In this document: positions 35,289 to 44,689 of the stretch, one piece after another | How positions within the stretch are numbered: the stretch's first letter is position 1 | Layout of the letters: each line of letters opens with the position of its first letter | DNA from: Lachnospiraceae bacterium OM04-12BH | Lineage (GTDB): Bacteria; Bacillota; Clostridia; Lachnospirales; Lachnospiraceae | Length of the DNA stretch: 64,000 nucleotides | NCBI GenBank assembly: GCA_003490145.1 | Contig: QULQ01000003.1 | Location: forward strand, 1-64,000 | Reading direction: 5' to 3' | The notes under the pieces: generated by a model | What the model was told of the DNA's origin: nothing | Seen by the model: the letters and a program-made list of their open reading frames with translations, nothing else | The model's database searches: none | Made by a program: the position numbers and the translations under genes

Positions 35289-36443
35289 ATGGATTTTACG
35301 TTAAGCAAACAACATGAAATGGCGAGAACTCTTTTCAAAGAGTTTGCAGAAAAAGAAGTTAAGCCTTTGGCTCAGGAAGTAGATGAGACAGAAGTGTTCC
35401 CCAGAGGAACAGTTGAGAAGATGGCTAAGGCTGGCTTCCTTGGAATTCCGGTTCCGAAGGAATACGGCGGACAGGGATGCGATCCTTTAACCTACGCTAT
35501 GTGCGTTGAGGAGCTGTCCAAGGTTTGTGGTACTACAGGCGTTATCGTTTCTGCACACACCTCTCTTTGCTGTGATCCTATCCAGACCTATGGTACAGAA
35601 GAGCAGAAGCAGAAATATCTGGTTCCCCTTGCAAAGGGTGAGAAGCTTGGTGCTTTCGGTCTGACAGAGCCCGGAGCTGGTACTGATGCACAGGGTCAGC
35701 AGACAAAGGCTGTTCTTGATGGTGACGAGTGGGTTCTGAACGGATCCAAGATCTTCATTACCAATGGTAAGGAAGCTGATGTTTATGTAATTTTCGCTGT
35801 AACAAGCGTTGTAACCGATGCTAAGGGCAGAAGCAAGAAGATGATCTCTGCTTTCATCGTAGAAAAAGGAACTCCTGGATTTACCTTCGGTACCAAGGAA
35901 AATAAGATGGGTATCCGTGGTTCATCCACATACGAACTGATCTTCACAGACTGCCGTATCCCCAAGGAAAACCTGCTTGGTCAGGAAGGCAAGGGCTTTG
36001 GTATCGCTATGCATACTCTGGATGGCGGACGTATCGGTATCGCTGCACAGGCTCTTGGTCTTGCAGAGGGCGCTCTTGACAGAACCATCGCTTATGTAAA
36101 GGAAAGAAAGCAGTTCGGCAGAGCAATCGGTGCTTTCCAGAATACACAGTTCCAGTTAGCTGATATGGCTACCAAGGTTCAGGCTGCACAGTACATGGTA
36201 TACAGAGCAGCTATGGCTAAGGCTACCCAGAAGAGCTACACAGTAGAAGCTGCTATGGCTAAGCTGTATGCTGCAGAGGTTGCTATGGAAGTAACAACCA
36301 AGGCTGTTCAGCTCCATGGTGGATATGGTTATATCAGAGAGTACGACGTTGAGCGTATGATGAGAGATGCCAAGATCACAGAGATCTATGAAGGTACATC
36401 TGAAGTACAGAGAATGGTTATTTCCGGTTCCCTGCTGAAATAA
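35289..36443 (+). CDS. bcd: butyryl-CoA dehydrogenase
   Basis: 384 aa from the ATG at 35289; an ATG at 35271 has no ribosome site while GGAGG lies before 35289. Acyl-CoA dehydrogenase motifs [12 protein letters not shown], the FAD contact [26 protein letters not shown], and catalytic Glu in [14 protein letters not shown]. With EtfAB it forms the flavin-bifurcating complex that reduces crotonyl-CoA and ferredoxin with NADH. Confidence 0.95.
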   Translation: MDFTLSKQHEMARTLFKEFAEKEVKPLAQEVDETEVFPRGTVEKMAKAGFLGIPVPKEYGGQGCDPLTYAMCVEELSKVCGTTGVIVSAHTSLCCDPIQTYGTEEQKQKYLVPLAKGEKLGAFGLTEPGAGTDAQGQQTKAVLDGDEWVLNGSKIFITNGKEADVYVIFAVTSVVTDAKGRSKKMISAFIVEKGTPGFTFGTKENKMGIRGSSTYELIFTDCRIPKENLLGQEGKGFGIAMHTLDGGRIGIAAQALGLAEGALDRTIAYVKERKQFGRAIGAFQNTQFQLADMATKVQAAQYMVYRAAMAKATQKSYTVEAAMAKLYAAEVAMEVTTKAVQLHGGYGYIREYDVERMMRDAKITEIYEGTSEVQRMVISGSLLK

Positions 36444-36471
36444 GAATGAAAGAATAAGGAGAGATAATACA

Positions 36472-37254
36472 ATGAAAATCGTTGTTTGTGTTAAACAGGT
36501 ACCTGATACAAAGGGCGGCGTTAAGTTCAATCCCGACGGTACACTTGACAGAGGTGCGATGCTTACTATCATGAATCCTGACGACAAGGCAGGTCTGGAA
36601 GCAGCACTTAGATTAAAAGACCAGTATGGCGCAGAAGTAACTGTTCTGACAATGGGTCTTCCCAAGGCAGAAGAAGTTCTTCGTGAGGCAATTGCAATGG
36701 GCGCTGACAAGGGTATCCTTGTAACAGACCGTGTTCTTGGTGGTGCTGATACCTGGGCTACCTCCCAGACACTGGCAGGCGCACTGCGTAACCTTGAGTA
36801 TGACCTGATCATCACAGGCCGTCAGGCTATCGATGGTGATACCGCACAGGTTGGACCTCAGATTTCCGAGCATCTTGGAATTCCGGTAATCTCCTATGCA
36901 CAGAAGATCGAAGTAGAAGGCGACAGCGTGATCGTTGAGCGTCAGTTCGATGACAGATATCACGTATTAAAGGCAAAAATGCCCTGCTTAATTACAGCAC
37001 TTGCTGAATTAAACGAGCCCCGTTATATGACTCCCGGCGGAATCTTTGATGCTTACAAGGCTGACATCACCGTATGGGGAAGAGCAGATCTGAAGGATGT
37101 AGATGATTCCAATTTAGGTCTGAAGGGTTCACCTACCCAGATCGCTAAGGCTTCCGATAAGGTAAGAAAGGGAGCAGGCGAGAAGGTTAACCTTGATGCA
37201 GCAGCTTCAGTTGATTATATTATTGACAAGTTAAAAGTTAAGCACGTGATCTAA
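36472..37254 (+). CDS. etfB: electron transfer flavoprotein beta subunit
   Basis: 260 aa. Opens with MKIVVCVKQVPDTKGGVKF and has ALRLKDQYGAEVTVLTMG, the DTWATSQTLA segment and ITGRQAIDGDTAQVGPQ. Adjacent to bcd and etfA, which supports the bifurcating Bcd-Etf type. AGGAGAG ribosome site. Confidence 0.95.
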   Translation: MKIVVCVKQVPDTKGGVKFNPDGTLDRGAMLTIMNPDDKAGLEAALRLKDQYGAEVTVLTMGLPKAEEVLREAIAMGADKGILVTDRVLGGADTWATSQTLAGALRNLEYDLIITGRQAIDGDTAQVGPQISEHLGIPVISYAQKIEVEGDSVIVERQFDDRYHVLKAKMPCLITALAELNEPRYMTPGGIFDAYKADITVWGRADLKDVDDSNLGLKGSPTQIAKASDKVRKGAGEKVNLDAAASVDYIIDKLKVKHVI

Positions 37255-37280
37255 TTAAGGATGATAATGGAGGTTCCAAA

Positions 37281-38324
37281 ATGAATATTCAAGAATATAA
37301 GGGAGTTTTTGTCTTTGCACAGCAGGTAGACAATGAACTCAGCGGAATTGCTTTAGAATTAGTTGGTAAGGGAAAAGATCTTGCCAAGGATTTAGGCACA
37401 GAAGTAACAGCAGTTTTAGTTGGCAGCGGAATCAAGGGTCTTGCTGACGAGCTTGCTGAGTATGGTGCTGATAAGGTCATCGTTGTAGATGATCCTGAAT
37501 TAAAAGAGTACAGAACAGAGCCTTATGCACATGCACTGGCATCTGTGATCAATGAATTCAAGCCTGAAATTTTCCTGGTAGGTGCTACTGCAATCGGCCG
37601 TGACCTTGGCCCCAGAGTTTCTGCAAGAATCCATACAGGTCTGACAGCAGACTGTACACAGCTTGATATCGGAGATTTCCCGATCAACCCGATCCCCGGC
37701 AAGGAGCAGCTTCACAATCAGCTGTTAATGACACGTCCTGCATTCGGTGGTAACACAATCGCTACGATTGCATGCCCGAACTTCCGTCCTCAGATGGCAA
37801 CAGTTCGTCCTGGTGTTATGCAGAAGGCTGAGAGAGTTCCCGGAGCAAAGGCTGAGGTGATCGAATTCAATCCCGGATTCACACCTGACAACAAGTATGT
37901 TGAGATCTTAAAGATCGTTAAGTCCGTATCTGACGTAGCTGATATCATGGATGCCAAAATCCTTGTATCTGGTGGACGTGGTGTTGGAAGCGCAGAGAAC
38001 TTCAAGCTTCTTGATGATCTTGCAGAGGTACTTGGCGGTACTGTAAGCTGCTCCCGTGCAGTTGTAGATGCAGGCTGGAAGCCGAAGGATCTTCAGGTTG
38101 GACAGACTGGTAAGACCGTTCGTCCTAACGTATACTTCGCAATCGGTATTTCCGGAGCAATCCAGCATGTAGCTGGTATGGAAGAGTCTGATATCATCAT
38201 CGCTATCAACAAGGATGAGTCAGCTCCTATCTTCGATGTAGCTGATTACGGTATCGTAGGAGATCTGAACAAGATCGTTCCTGCCCTGACAGAGAAGCTG
38301 AAAGCAGAGCTTGCTAACAAATAA
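37281..38324 (+). CDS. etfA: electron transfer flavoprotein alpha subunit
   Basis: 347 aa. N-terminal domain similar to EtfB; C-terminal FAD domain with [27 protein letters not shown] ([10 protein letters not shown]), [27 protein letters not shown] and [21 protein letters not shown]. Last gene of the operon. Confidence 0.95.
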   Translation: MNIQEYKGVFVFAQQVDNELSGIALELVGKGKDLAKDLGTEVTAVLVGSGIKGLADELAEYGADKVIVVDDPELKEYRTEPYAHALASVINEFKPEIFLVGATAIGRDLGPRVSARIHTGLTADCTQLDIGDFPINPIPGKEQLHNQLLMTRPAFGGNTIATIACPNFRPQMATVRPGVMQKAERVPGAKAEVIEFNPGFTPDNKYVEILKIVKSVSDVADIMDAKILVSGGRGVGSAENFKLLDDLAEVLGGTVSCSRAVVDAGWKPKDLQVGQTGKTVRPNVYFAIGISGAIQHVAGMEESDIIIAINKDESAPIFDVADYGIVGDLNKIVPALTEKLKAELANK

Positions 38325-38345
38325 GAATATCTGAAACAGAGATAA

Positions 38346-38378
38346 AGAATGCCCTGGTGCCTTGCACCGGGGCATTCT
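38346..38378 (+). terminator. hairpin at the end of the butyryl-CoA operon
   Basis: 15-bp stem 38346-38360 with 38364-38378 (one T-G wobble) and a 3-nt loop CTT. Very stable, but only two G and then TAT follow, not a T run. Confidence 0.6.
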
Positions 38379-38437
38379 GGTATAAAATGAATTTTATATT
38401 TACAGAAATATTGTTTCAGACAAAAGAGACAAAAAGT

Positions 38438-40435
38438 ATGAAAAAATTTGAAGAAAAAATTGATATTACCTATTCTATGGGGATCATAAGGGAGCTGTCA
38501 GAAATTGTTGATAATGAACTGACAGGGAACCGCTCATCGGCGTCGGATGCGGAGCACAGGGCAGCAGATTTTCTTGCCTTGGAAATGAAAAAGATCGGAC
38601 TTCAGAATGTAACAAAGGATGAATGTCCGGTTGACAGATGGCAGTATGAAAAAGGTACCCTGTCCTTTCAGGATCCTGAAGGGCATATGTGTACCGTACC
38701 CCTTGGAGGCTATGCAACGGAGGCTGATTTTTCACAGGAAACGCTGCAGCTTATATATGCGGGAAAGGGAACCGAAAAAGACTATGAAGGGCTGGAGGTT
38801 TCGGGCAGGGCAGTCCTGATAGATATTGATCAGATGAATGAATGGTGGATCAATTTTCCGGCCTATGAGGCAGCTATCCATGGTGCAGCGGCTGTGATCT
38901 GCTGTAATACAGGAGGCTTTGGACAGACTGGTGATGAAACGCTTGTTTCAGAGGATATCTGCGGTCCCTGCAAACTGCCGGTATTTTCCATAGGGAAAAA
39001 GGCAGCAGGGCTGCTGAAAGGGCTGCAGGAAAAGTCTAAAGAAGGAATCAGTGTCTGTATTGACGCAAAGAGCGTGGTCGAGCGTGATAAGATCAGCTAC
39101 AATCTGTGGGGCGAAATTCCCGGAGAAACCGATGAGACAATCATAGTCATTAACCATTATGATGCGTATTACAGAACCGTTTTTGATGATGTACAGGGAG
39201 TCGGATGGGCCATGGGGGTAGCAAGGGCACTGATAGATTCCGGATATAAGCCGTACCGGACAATCCGTTTTGTGATGCATGCATCAGAAGAATGGGGACT
39301 TATTGACAATAAATATGACTGGGCGATCGGTGCATTTAAACAGATCCACAGAATACGGCCTGAGTGGAAGAAGAAGGGCTTTGTTGTTGTGAATATGGAC
39401 GGGGGCTATGCCTGCACCGGGGAAACGAAATTCAATATTTCATGCTGTAAGGAGTTATATGGCTTTGTACAGGAAAGTATCCTGCCCTATACGGAGCATG
39501 CGAAATACACATTCGAGGCAGATACGGCATTAACCACTCTGACAGAGGATTTCAGCTATGAGCTTGCAGGGATTCCCAGCTTTGCTGCCGGAACCTATGA
39601 TGGATGTCTTGCTGACCGCACTGTACTGCATTCCTCCTGGTCTGGATTTCAGACCGGGTTTGATGAGGAGCTGTTCCGTATCATTCATTCCATGTTTGGA
39701 AAGCTGATCCTTAAGCTTGACCGGCTCGCAGTGAGACCTGTTGATTTTACCATACGGATAAAGGAAATCGCTGATACTATGCCGGAGGGATATGCAGAAG
39801 GGCAGGAAGAGTTCCAGAAGCTGGCTGCTCTGGCAGGGGATATCCACACCAGTATAGAAGATATCAATGACAGGCTGCGGTCAGTCCGGCAGACAGAGGC
39901 ATTAAAAGAGGCAGCCAAAGACACCAATCTTGCCCTGCATGAAATTTTTAAATATCTTATGCAGAATTATGTGAAATTTGACTGGAATGACCGGATGCTG
40001 GTACCCCATCAGAGATATGTGGATAATATTAAGCTGCTGGACAGGGCAGACAGGGAGCTTACAGAAGCAAACAGGGCTGGAGTGATATCGGCATTGGAGG
40101 CTGTGGATTACAATTATTATGCATCATATTTCAGCAGGGAAACCTGCAGATATTTTGTCTTGCAGGTAACAGAGAATACCGCAGATACATGGGGAAAGGG
40201 CATGGTGGAAAACGGAAACCAGGATCTTTATGATACGCTGCGGCTTCTGGAAGCAGAGGGCGGCATGATGGATACGGATGTGATCAGGAAAAATATTTCT
40301 GATGCGCGGAAAATGCAGACGTCTTATCTGGAGACAGCTATTAAGAAGGAACGCGAACAGCTGCCGGAGCTTTCCGGGCTCATGAAGCAGGCTCAAATAT
40401 GCCTGTCAGAGCTCGGAAAGCTTGCCGCTATCTGA
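38438..40435 (+). CDS. large M28-family metallopeptidase
   Basis: 665 aa from the ATG at 38438; the longer frame would start within the preceding hairpin region. PA-type insert (about 125-235), then the M28 zinc core: VINHYDAYYRTVFDDVQG (His and bridging Asp), MHASEEWG (catalytic and metal-binding Glu), VNMDGGYA and a later His in the RTVLHSS segment. No signal peptide, so probably cytoplasmic. The C-terminal 200 residues are helical. Weak ribosome site. Likely aminopeptidase or carboxypeptidase; substrate unknown. Confidence 0.8.
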   Translation: MKKFEEKIDITYSMGIIRELSEIVDNELTGNRSSASDAEHRAADFLALEMKKIGLQNVTKDECPVDRWQYEKGTLSFQDPEGHMCTVPLGGYATEADFSQETLQLIYAGKGTEKDYEGLEVSGRAVLIDIDQMNEWWINFPAYEAAIHGAAAVICCNTGGFGQTGDETLVSEDICGPCKLPVFSIGKKAAGLLKGLQEKSKEGISVCIDAKSVVERDKISYNLWGEIPGETDETIIVINHYDAYYRTVFDDVQGVGWAMGVARALIDSGYKPYRTIRFVMHASEEWGLIDNKYDWAIGAFKQIHRIRPEWKKKGFVVVNMDGGYACTGETKFNISCCKELYGFVQESILPYTEHAKYTFEADTALTTLTEDFSYELAGIPSFAAGTYDGCLADRTVLHSSWSGFQTGFDEELFRIIHSMFGKLILKLDRLAVRPVDFTIRIKEIADTMPEGYAEGQEEFQKLAALAGDIHTSIEDINDRLRSVRQTEALKEAAKDTNLALHEIFKYLMQNYVKFDWNDRMLVPHQRYVDNIKLLDRADRELTEANRAGVISALEAVDYNYYASYFSRETCRYFVLQVTENTADTWGKGMVENGNQDLYDTLRLLEAEGGMMDTDVIRKNISDARKMQTSYLETAIKKEREQLPELSGLMKQAQICLSELGKLAAI

Positions 40436-40500
40436 ATGAGAGATAGAAAATAATGAGAGCAATATTATTTATAGTATTCCTTTCGTTGGGAAAACATATT

Positions 40501-41748
40501 TTATGTGAGTGTATCTGTCAGACTCTTAAGTATCAGGGTCGGCTTATTGAGAAGTTTTTCAATTGCCAGAGCAGCCGCACCAATTAATGCAGGATCTAGA
40601 TGAAAGGATGTTAATCTGATCTGAAGTTTTTCAAAGGCTATGGGCAGAGTGTGCTCTTTTATTACCTTAGATATTATATTTAGTAGAGGTTCTCCAATAC
40701 ATGATAATTCATCTCCAATAATTATCATATCTGGATTGTAAGTATTAACTAAGGATGAGAGGCCAAAGCCTAGAAACCAAGCTATTTCTTCAAATGATGT
40801 AACGGCTAAAGAATCACCCTTCAATATAGCATTTTTTATATCGCTGAGAGAACAGTCAGGGGAAAGAATTGTGGGCTGTCCAGACGCTATACCAATCTTA
40901 ATTTTATTTTGTAATGCAAGTACCGAACAATAGTTTTCAAGGCAGCCGCGATTGCCACATTGACACTTTGGACCAGCATAATTAATGCTGATATGCCCAA
41001 TTTCTCCGGCCATGCCATGAGAACCATGAATAATATTGCCGTTTATGGCGATACCTGCACCAATTCCCTGCCCTGCAGCAACATATATATTAACGCCTGT
41101 TTGCATTCTATATTTACCAAACCACCATTCTGCTAAAGCACCTGCATTGGCATCGTGTTCGATGTAAATTGGTATGGAAATTTTATGAGAAAAGTGCTTT
41201 CTTATATTAATATTATTCCATCCAGAAGTACCGCTGAGCATTACAATATGTTCTTCATTCTTATCAATAAATAGTGGACCTGGAACAGAAATGCCAATTG
41301 CAAGTATTTTATCGTCTGATTCATCAATTAAATTTCTGATATGGTCTGTTATAATGTTTAATGTATATTCTGCACTTTGATCCATATTAATGTTTGAAGT
41401 AATACTCTTCTCTTCATCTCCACCAATATTGAATTTGCTGATTGTAAAGGAGTGTCTGGTTAAACGGAGAGCAAGGATTTTGAATGCATTATAGCGGAGT
41501 TGAATTCCAATAGAACGCCGACCTTTTTTTCCTTCAATACTTCCTACTTCCTCAACAAGACCGCAGGAAATTAACTCATTTATTATATTGGTTATAGTAG
41601 ATTGTTTTAATCCTGATTCTTTTGCTAATTCAGATCTGTAACATAATCCCCGTTTTTGCAGTAGTTTAATTACCATGCTTAAATTTGTTTCATGTACTTC
41701 TTCAAGATTTCTGATAGACAATTGATATCCCATATATAGTAGTTGCAC
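40501..41748 (-). CDS. ROK-family transcriptional repressor
   Basis: 415 aa. N-terminal winged helix (about 20-85; YRSELAKESGLKQSTITNIINELISCGLVEE) and a C-terminal ROK sugar-kinase-like domain with VPGPLFIDKNE, EHDANAGALAEWWFG, GIGAGIAINGNIIHGSHGMAGEIGHI and the zinc motif CQCGNRGCLENYC. Xyl-repressor type: binds a sugar ligand and represses the divergent sugar genes. AT-rich like the operon it faces. Confidence 0.92.
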   Translation of the reverse strand: MQLLYMGYQLSIRNLEEVHETNLSMVIKLLQKRGLCYRSELAKESGLKQSTITNIINELISCGLVEEVGSIEGKKGRRSIGIQLRYNAFKILALRLTRHSFTISKFNIGGDEEKSITSNINMDQSAEYTLNIITDHIRNLIDESDDKILAIGISVPGPLFIDKNEEHIVMLSGTSGWNNINIRKHFSHKISIPIYIEHDANAGALAEWWFGKYRMQTGVNIYVAAGQGIGAGIAINGNIIHGSHGMAGEIGHISINYAGPKCQCGNRGCLENYCSVLALQNKIKIGIASGQPTILSPDCSLSDIKNAILKGDSLAVTSFEEIAWFLGFGLSSLVNTYNPDMIIIGDELSCIGEPLLNIISKVIKEHTLPIAFEKLQIRLTSFHLDPALIGAAALAIEKLLNKPTLILKSLTDTLT

Positions 41749-41947
41749 TCCGTTTTAAATAAAATGAAAAGCTGAATAAATTAAATGATTATAAAACTGA
41801 TAATTTTAATAATACACGATTATTATTTCAATTGCAAGATTTAATCAAATGTAGAAATGAAATAAATTAACAAACGATATGGTATTACATATAAAAAAAT
41901 GTATATAGTGCACAAAACGAAATGATTAAAATTGTTAAATATAAATA

Positions 41948-41976
41948 TTGATGAATTAGTTCATCAAATGTATAAT
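41948..41976 (+). promoter_or_regulatory. promoter with overlapping operator for the sugar operon
   Basis: TTGATG (41948-41953), 17 bp, TATAAT (41971-41976). The palindrome TTGATGAA-TTAG-TTCATCAA (41948-41967) covers the -35 box and spacer, as expected for a repressor site of the divergent ROK regulator. Confidence 0.75.
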
Positions 41977-42011
41977 TACAATTAATAAACCTAGAGAAAA
42001 GAGGGATAAAC

Positions 42012-43490
42012 TTGGCAGATTATTTACTTGGAATTGATTTAGGAACATCAAGTGCAAAGATTTTATTAATTGATACAAGTGGTAAGCAAATTGCGTTAGA
42101 AGCCACAGAATATAATGTAAGTTCACCTGTTATGGGATATGCGGAGCAGGATATGGAATTATTATGGCACCTAGTGGCAGATACCATACGGAGACTTTTG
42201 AAAAAAAGTAATGTTGATCCGGCAAATATTAAAGGAATAGGGTATTCCGGGCAAATGCATGGAATAGTTGCACTCGATAAAAATAATAAACCAATAAGGC
42301 CAGCTATTATCTGGCTGGACAGAAGATCAAGTTCTCAAATGGATGAATTAAAGAAGGATGATCTGATTAGCAAAATACGTAATATTACATTGAATACCCC
42401 AGGAACGGGATTTTATCTGACCTCATTATTATGGTTGAAAGAAAAATGTGAACAGGATTTTTATAGTATTAGGAAGGCTGTATTACCTAAAGATTATATC
42501 AGATATAAAATGTGTTCAGAAATTGCAACAGATATAACTGATGCATCAGGAACCTTGTTGTTTAATACAGTTGAAGAATGCTGGGCTGAAGAATTGGCAG
42601 CAAGATTGGATATTCCTGTATCGATCTTGCCGGATGTATATAAATCATATGAGGTGGCTGGAAAGATAACAAGAAAATGTGCTGATGAAACAGGACTAAA
42701 GGAGGGTATACCAGTAGTTGTTGGCGGTGGTGATAATCCTATGCAGGCAGTAGGAAACGGAATGATAAAACCGGGAATCGTTTGCAGCAATATCGGAACA
42801 GGAAGCCAATTATCAACAATAATCACAAAGCCAATAAATGATATGCGATATAGCAGCAATACATTTTGCCATGTTCCAGAAAATACCTGGACGTTTCTAG
42901 GTGCAACACTTAATGGCGGAGTGGCTCTCAAATGGCTGAGGGATAATATATTGCATGGATGTACCTATGCGGATATTGATACATATGTTAATGAAGTATC
43001 ACCAGGAAGTAATGGATTGATATTTGTGCCTTATCTAGCGGGGGAACGATTCCCTTTTATTAGTTCAAGGGCAAAAGCGACAATACATGGATTGACATTA
43101 AACCACAATTATAAACATTTGGCAAGAGCTGTTATGGAAGGAATCATATTCTCCTTACGAAATGCGCTTGAAATGTTTAATGAATATAAAATAACAAGTG
43201 ATTATATAATTGCATCTGGTGGAGGTGCCAAAAGCAAGGAATGGCTTCAGATTCAGGCAGATATTTTTAAACGAGAAATATATACTACACTTTGCAGAGA
43301 AGAAGCCTGTATGGGAGCAGCTATAACAGCAGGTGTCGGGATTGGAGTATATAATTCATTTGATGAAGCATGCAGTATAAATGTTAAATACAATGATTTT
43401 ATAACAGAGCCAGATAAAAATAATATTGCCATTTACGATGAGCAGTATGAAATTTTTAAACAGATAAGTACCTTTCACTGCAATATTTAA
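42012..43490 (+). CDS. FGGY-family carbohydrate kinase, xylulokinase-like
   Basis: 492 aa. N-terminal ATPase motif LLGIDLGTSSAKILLID, GYSGQMHGIVALDKNN (the GQMHG box of xylulokinases), IIWLDRRSSSQM, VVGGGDNPMQAVGNG, and C-terminal ASGGGAKSKEWLQIQADIF. Phosphorylates a ketose; D-xylulose is the nearest guess, but the GH32-like partner makes another sugar possible. The frame begins TTG-GCA at 42012 with AGAGGG upstream. Confidence 0.87.
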   Translation: MADYLLGIDLGTSSAKILLIDTSGKQIALEATEYNVSSPVMGYAEQDMELLWHLVADTIRRLLKKSNVDPANIKGIGYSGQMHGIVALDKNNKPIRPAIIWLDRRSSSQMDELKKDDLISKIRNITLNTPGTGFYLTSLLWLKEKCEQDFYSIRKAVLPKDYIRYKMCSEIATDITDASGTLLFNTVEECWAEELAARLDIPVSILPDVYKSYEVAGKITRKCADETGLKEGIPVVVGGGDNPMQAVGNGMIKPGIVCSNIGTGSQLSTIITKPINDMRYSSNTFCHVPENTWTFLGATLNGGVALKWLRDNILHGCTYADIDTYVNEVSPGSNGLIFVPYLAGERFPFISSRAKATIHGLTLNHNYKHLARAVMEGIIFSLRNALEMFNEYKITSDYIIASGGGAKSKEWLQIQADIFKREIYTTLCREEACMGAAITAGVGIGVYNSFDEACSINVKYNDFITEPDKNNIAIYDEQYEIFKQISTFHCNI

Positions 43491-43538
43491 GAACAATTTA
43501 CAAAACCATTTATGTTAAAAATGAATGAAGGAGGAAGA

Positions 43539-43568
43539 ATGTACACGATAGACGTAATGGCTTTGTAG
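43539..43568 (+). CDS. nine-codon mini-ORF with a strong ribosome site
   Basis: ATG at 43539 encodes MYTIDVMAL then TAG. GAAGGAGGAAG lies at ideal distance. It sits between the kinase and the binding-protein gene. Either a leader peptide or the stump of a deleted gene. Confidence 0.3.
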   Translation: MYTIDVMAL

Positions 43569-43616
43569 ATAAAATGAGTATAATTTTAATTTACTATCAA
43601 AGGAGGATATTTATTT

Positions 43617-44624
43617 ATGATGAAGAAAATTTTAGCAACTTTATTAATGACAACTATGATGTTTGGACTTATGGCATGTGGAAAATCAAATAGTGCCTCA
43701 TCATCAGATTCTGCAGAAGTGAATAATCAGGCAAATGAAGAAACAACAGAAACTGCTGCTGAAACTGAAAAGCTTAGTTTCGCATTCTTTACAAACACTT
43801 TAAACAATACCTTCCATAATGCCATGGTAGAAACATATGAAGCAAAATGTAAGGAGATGGGATGTGACTTTGTAACATTTGATTGTGATTATGATGCTTC
43901 TTTACAGATCAATCAGTTAGAAGATGCAGCAAATAAGGGATATGATGCTATTTTCCTTATTCCGGCTGATTCACAAAGTGAACGTCAGGGTATTGAAGCA
44001 GTAAAGAATGCAGGTATTCCTATTTTTAATGTTGACACACCTGTAGCTGATAAGGATCTGATTGTTACATGTATTGCAACAGATGCTTATTCAGCAGGTA
44101 AGGTACTGGGAGAACAGCTGCTGACTGATTATCCGGATGGAGGAAAAATTGCTCTCTTAGAGCATCCGGAAAATGACAGTGCTGTACAACGTGTTGACGG
44201 TTTCCTTGCAGGATTAGGAGAATCGGCAGACAAATATGAAATTGTTGCACGTCAGAATTGCGGAAGCGCACTGGATCAGTCCCTTACGATTACGGAAGAT
44301 ATTGTTATGGCTAATCCGGATATTGATGCTATATTCTGCGTAAATGGTACATCTGGTATGGGATGTGTAGCCGCATTGAAAGAGCATAATTTGGACGGCA
44401 AGATTGGGGTATATTGTATAGATGCATCACCTGATAATAAGGCAGAAATGGTAGAAGGATCCCTTAAAGGTGTAGCTGCCCAGTGCCCGAAGGTAATAGC
44501 GGCAACTTCTTTTGATAAAGCACTTGAATATCTTGATGGCAAAGAAATTGAAAAAGAGATTTTGATTCCATCATATGCGCTTACGATGGAGCAGGCAAAA
44601 GAAACTATTGATGACTGGCAGTAA
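43617..44624 (+). CDS. sugar ABC transporter substrate-binding lipoprotein, RbsB-like
   Basis: 335 aa. Lipoprotein signal with FGLMAC (lipobox Cys about 21), Ser/Glu/Thr-rich linker, then a type I periplasmic-binding fold (about 55-335) with AFFTNTLNNTFHNAMV, DAIFLIPADSQSE and FNVDTPVADK. Captures a sugar for the CUT2-type transporter encoded next. AGGAGG ribosome site. Confidence 0.92.
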   Translation: MMKKILATLLMTTMMFGLMACGKSNSASSSDSAEVNNQANEETTETAAETEKLSFAFFTNTLNNTFHNAMVETYEAKCKEMGCDFVTFDCDYDASLQINQLEDAANKGYDAIFLIPADSQSERQGIEAVKNAGIPIFNVDTPVADKDLIVTCIATDAYSAGKVLGEQLLTDYPDGGKIALLEHPENDSAVQRVDGFLAGLGESADKYEIVARQNCGSALDQSLTITEDIVMANPDIDAIFCVNGTSGMGCVAALKEHNLDGKIGVYCIDASPDNKAEMVEGSLKGVAAQCPKVIAATSFDKALEYLDGKEIEKEILIPSYALTMEQAKETIDDWQ

Positions 44625-44631
44625 TTTAGAA

Positions 44632-44666
44632 GTATGTGATTGCCATACAATATGGCAATCACATAC
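44632..44666 (+). other. perfect 16-bp intercistronic hairpin
   Basis: 44632-44647 pairs perfectly with 44651-44666 around the loop CAA; no T run follows. It lies between the binding-protein and ATPase genes and probably protects the upstream mRNA, giving excess binding protein. Confidence 0.7.
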
Positions 44667-44689
44667 AGTATAAGGCAGAGGAAGGTAAT

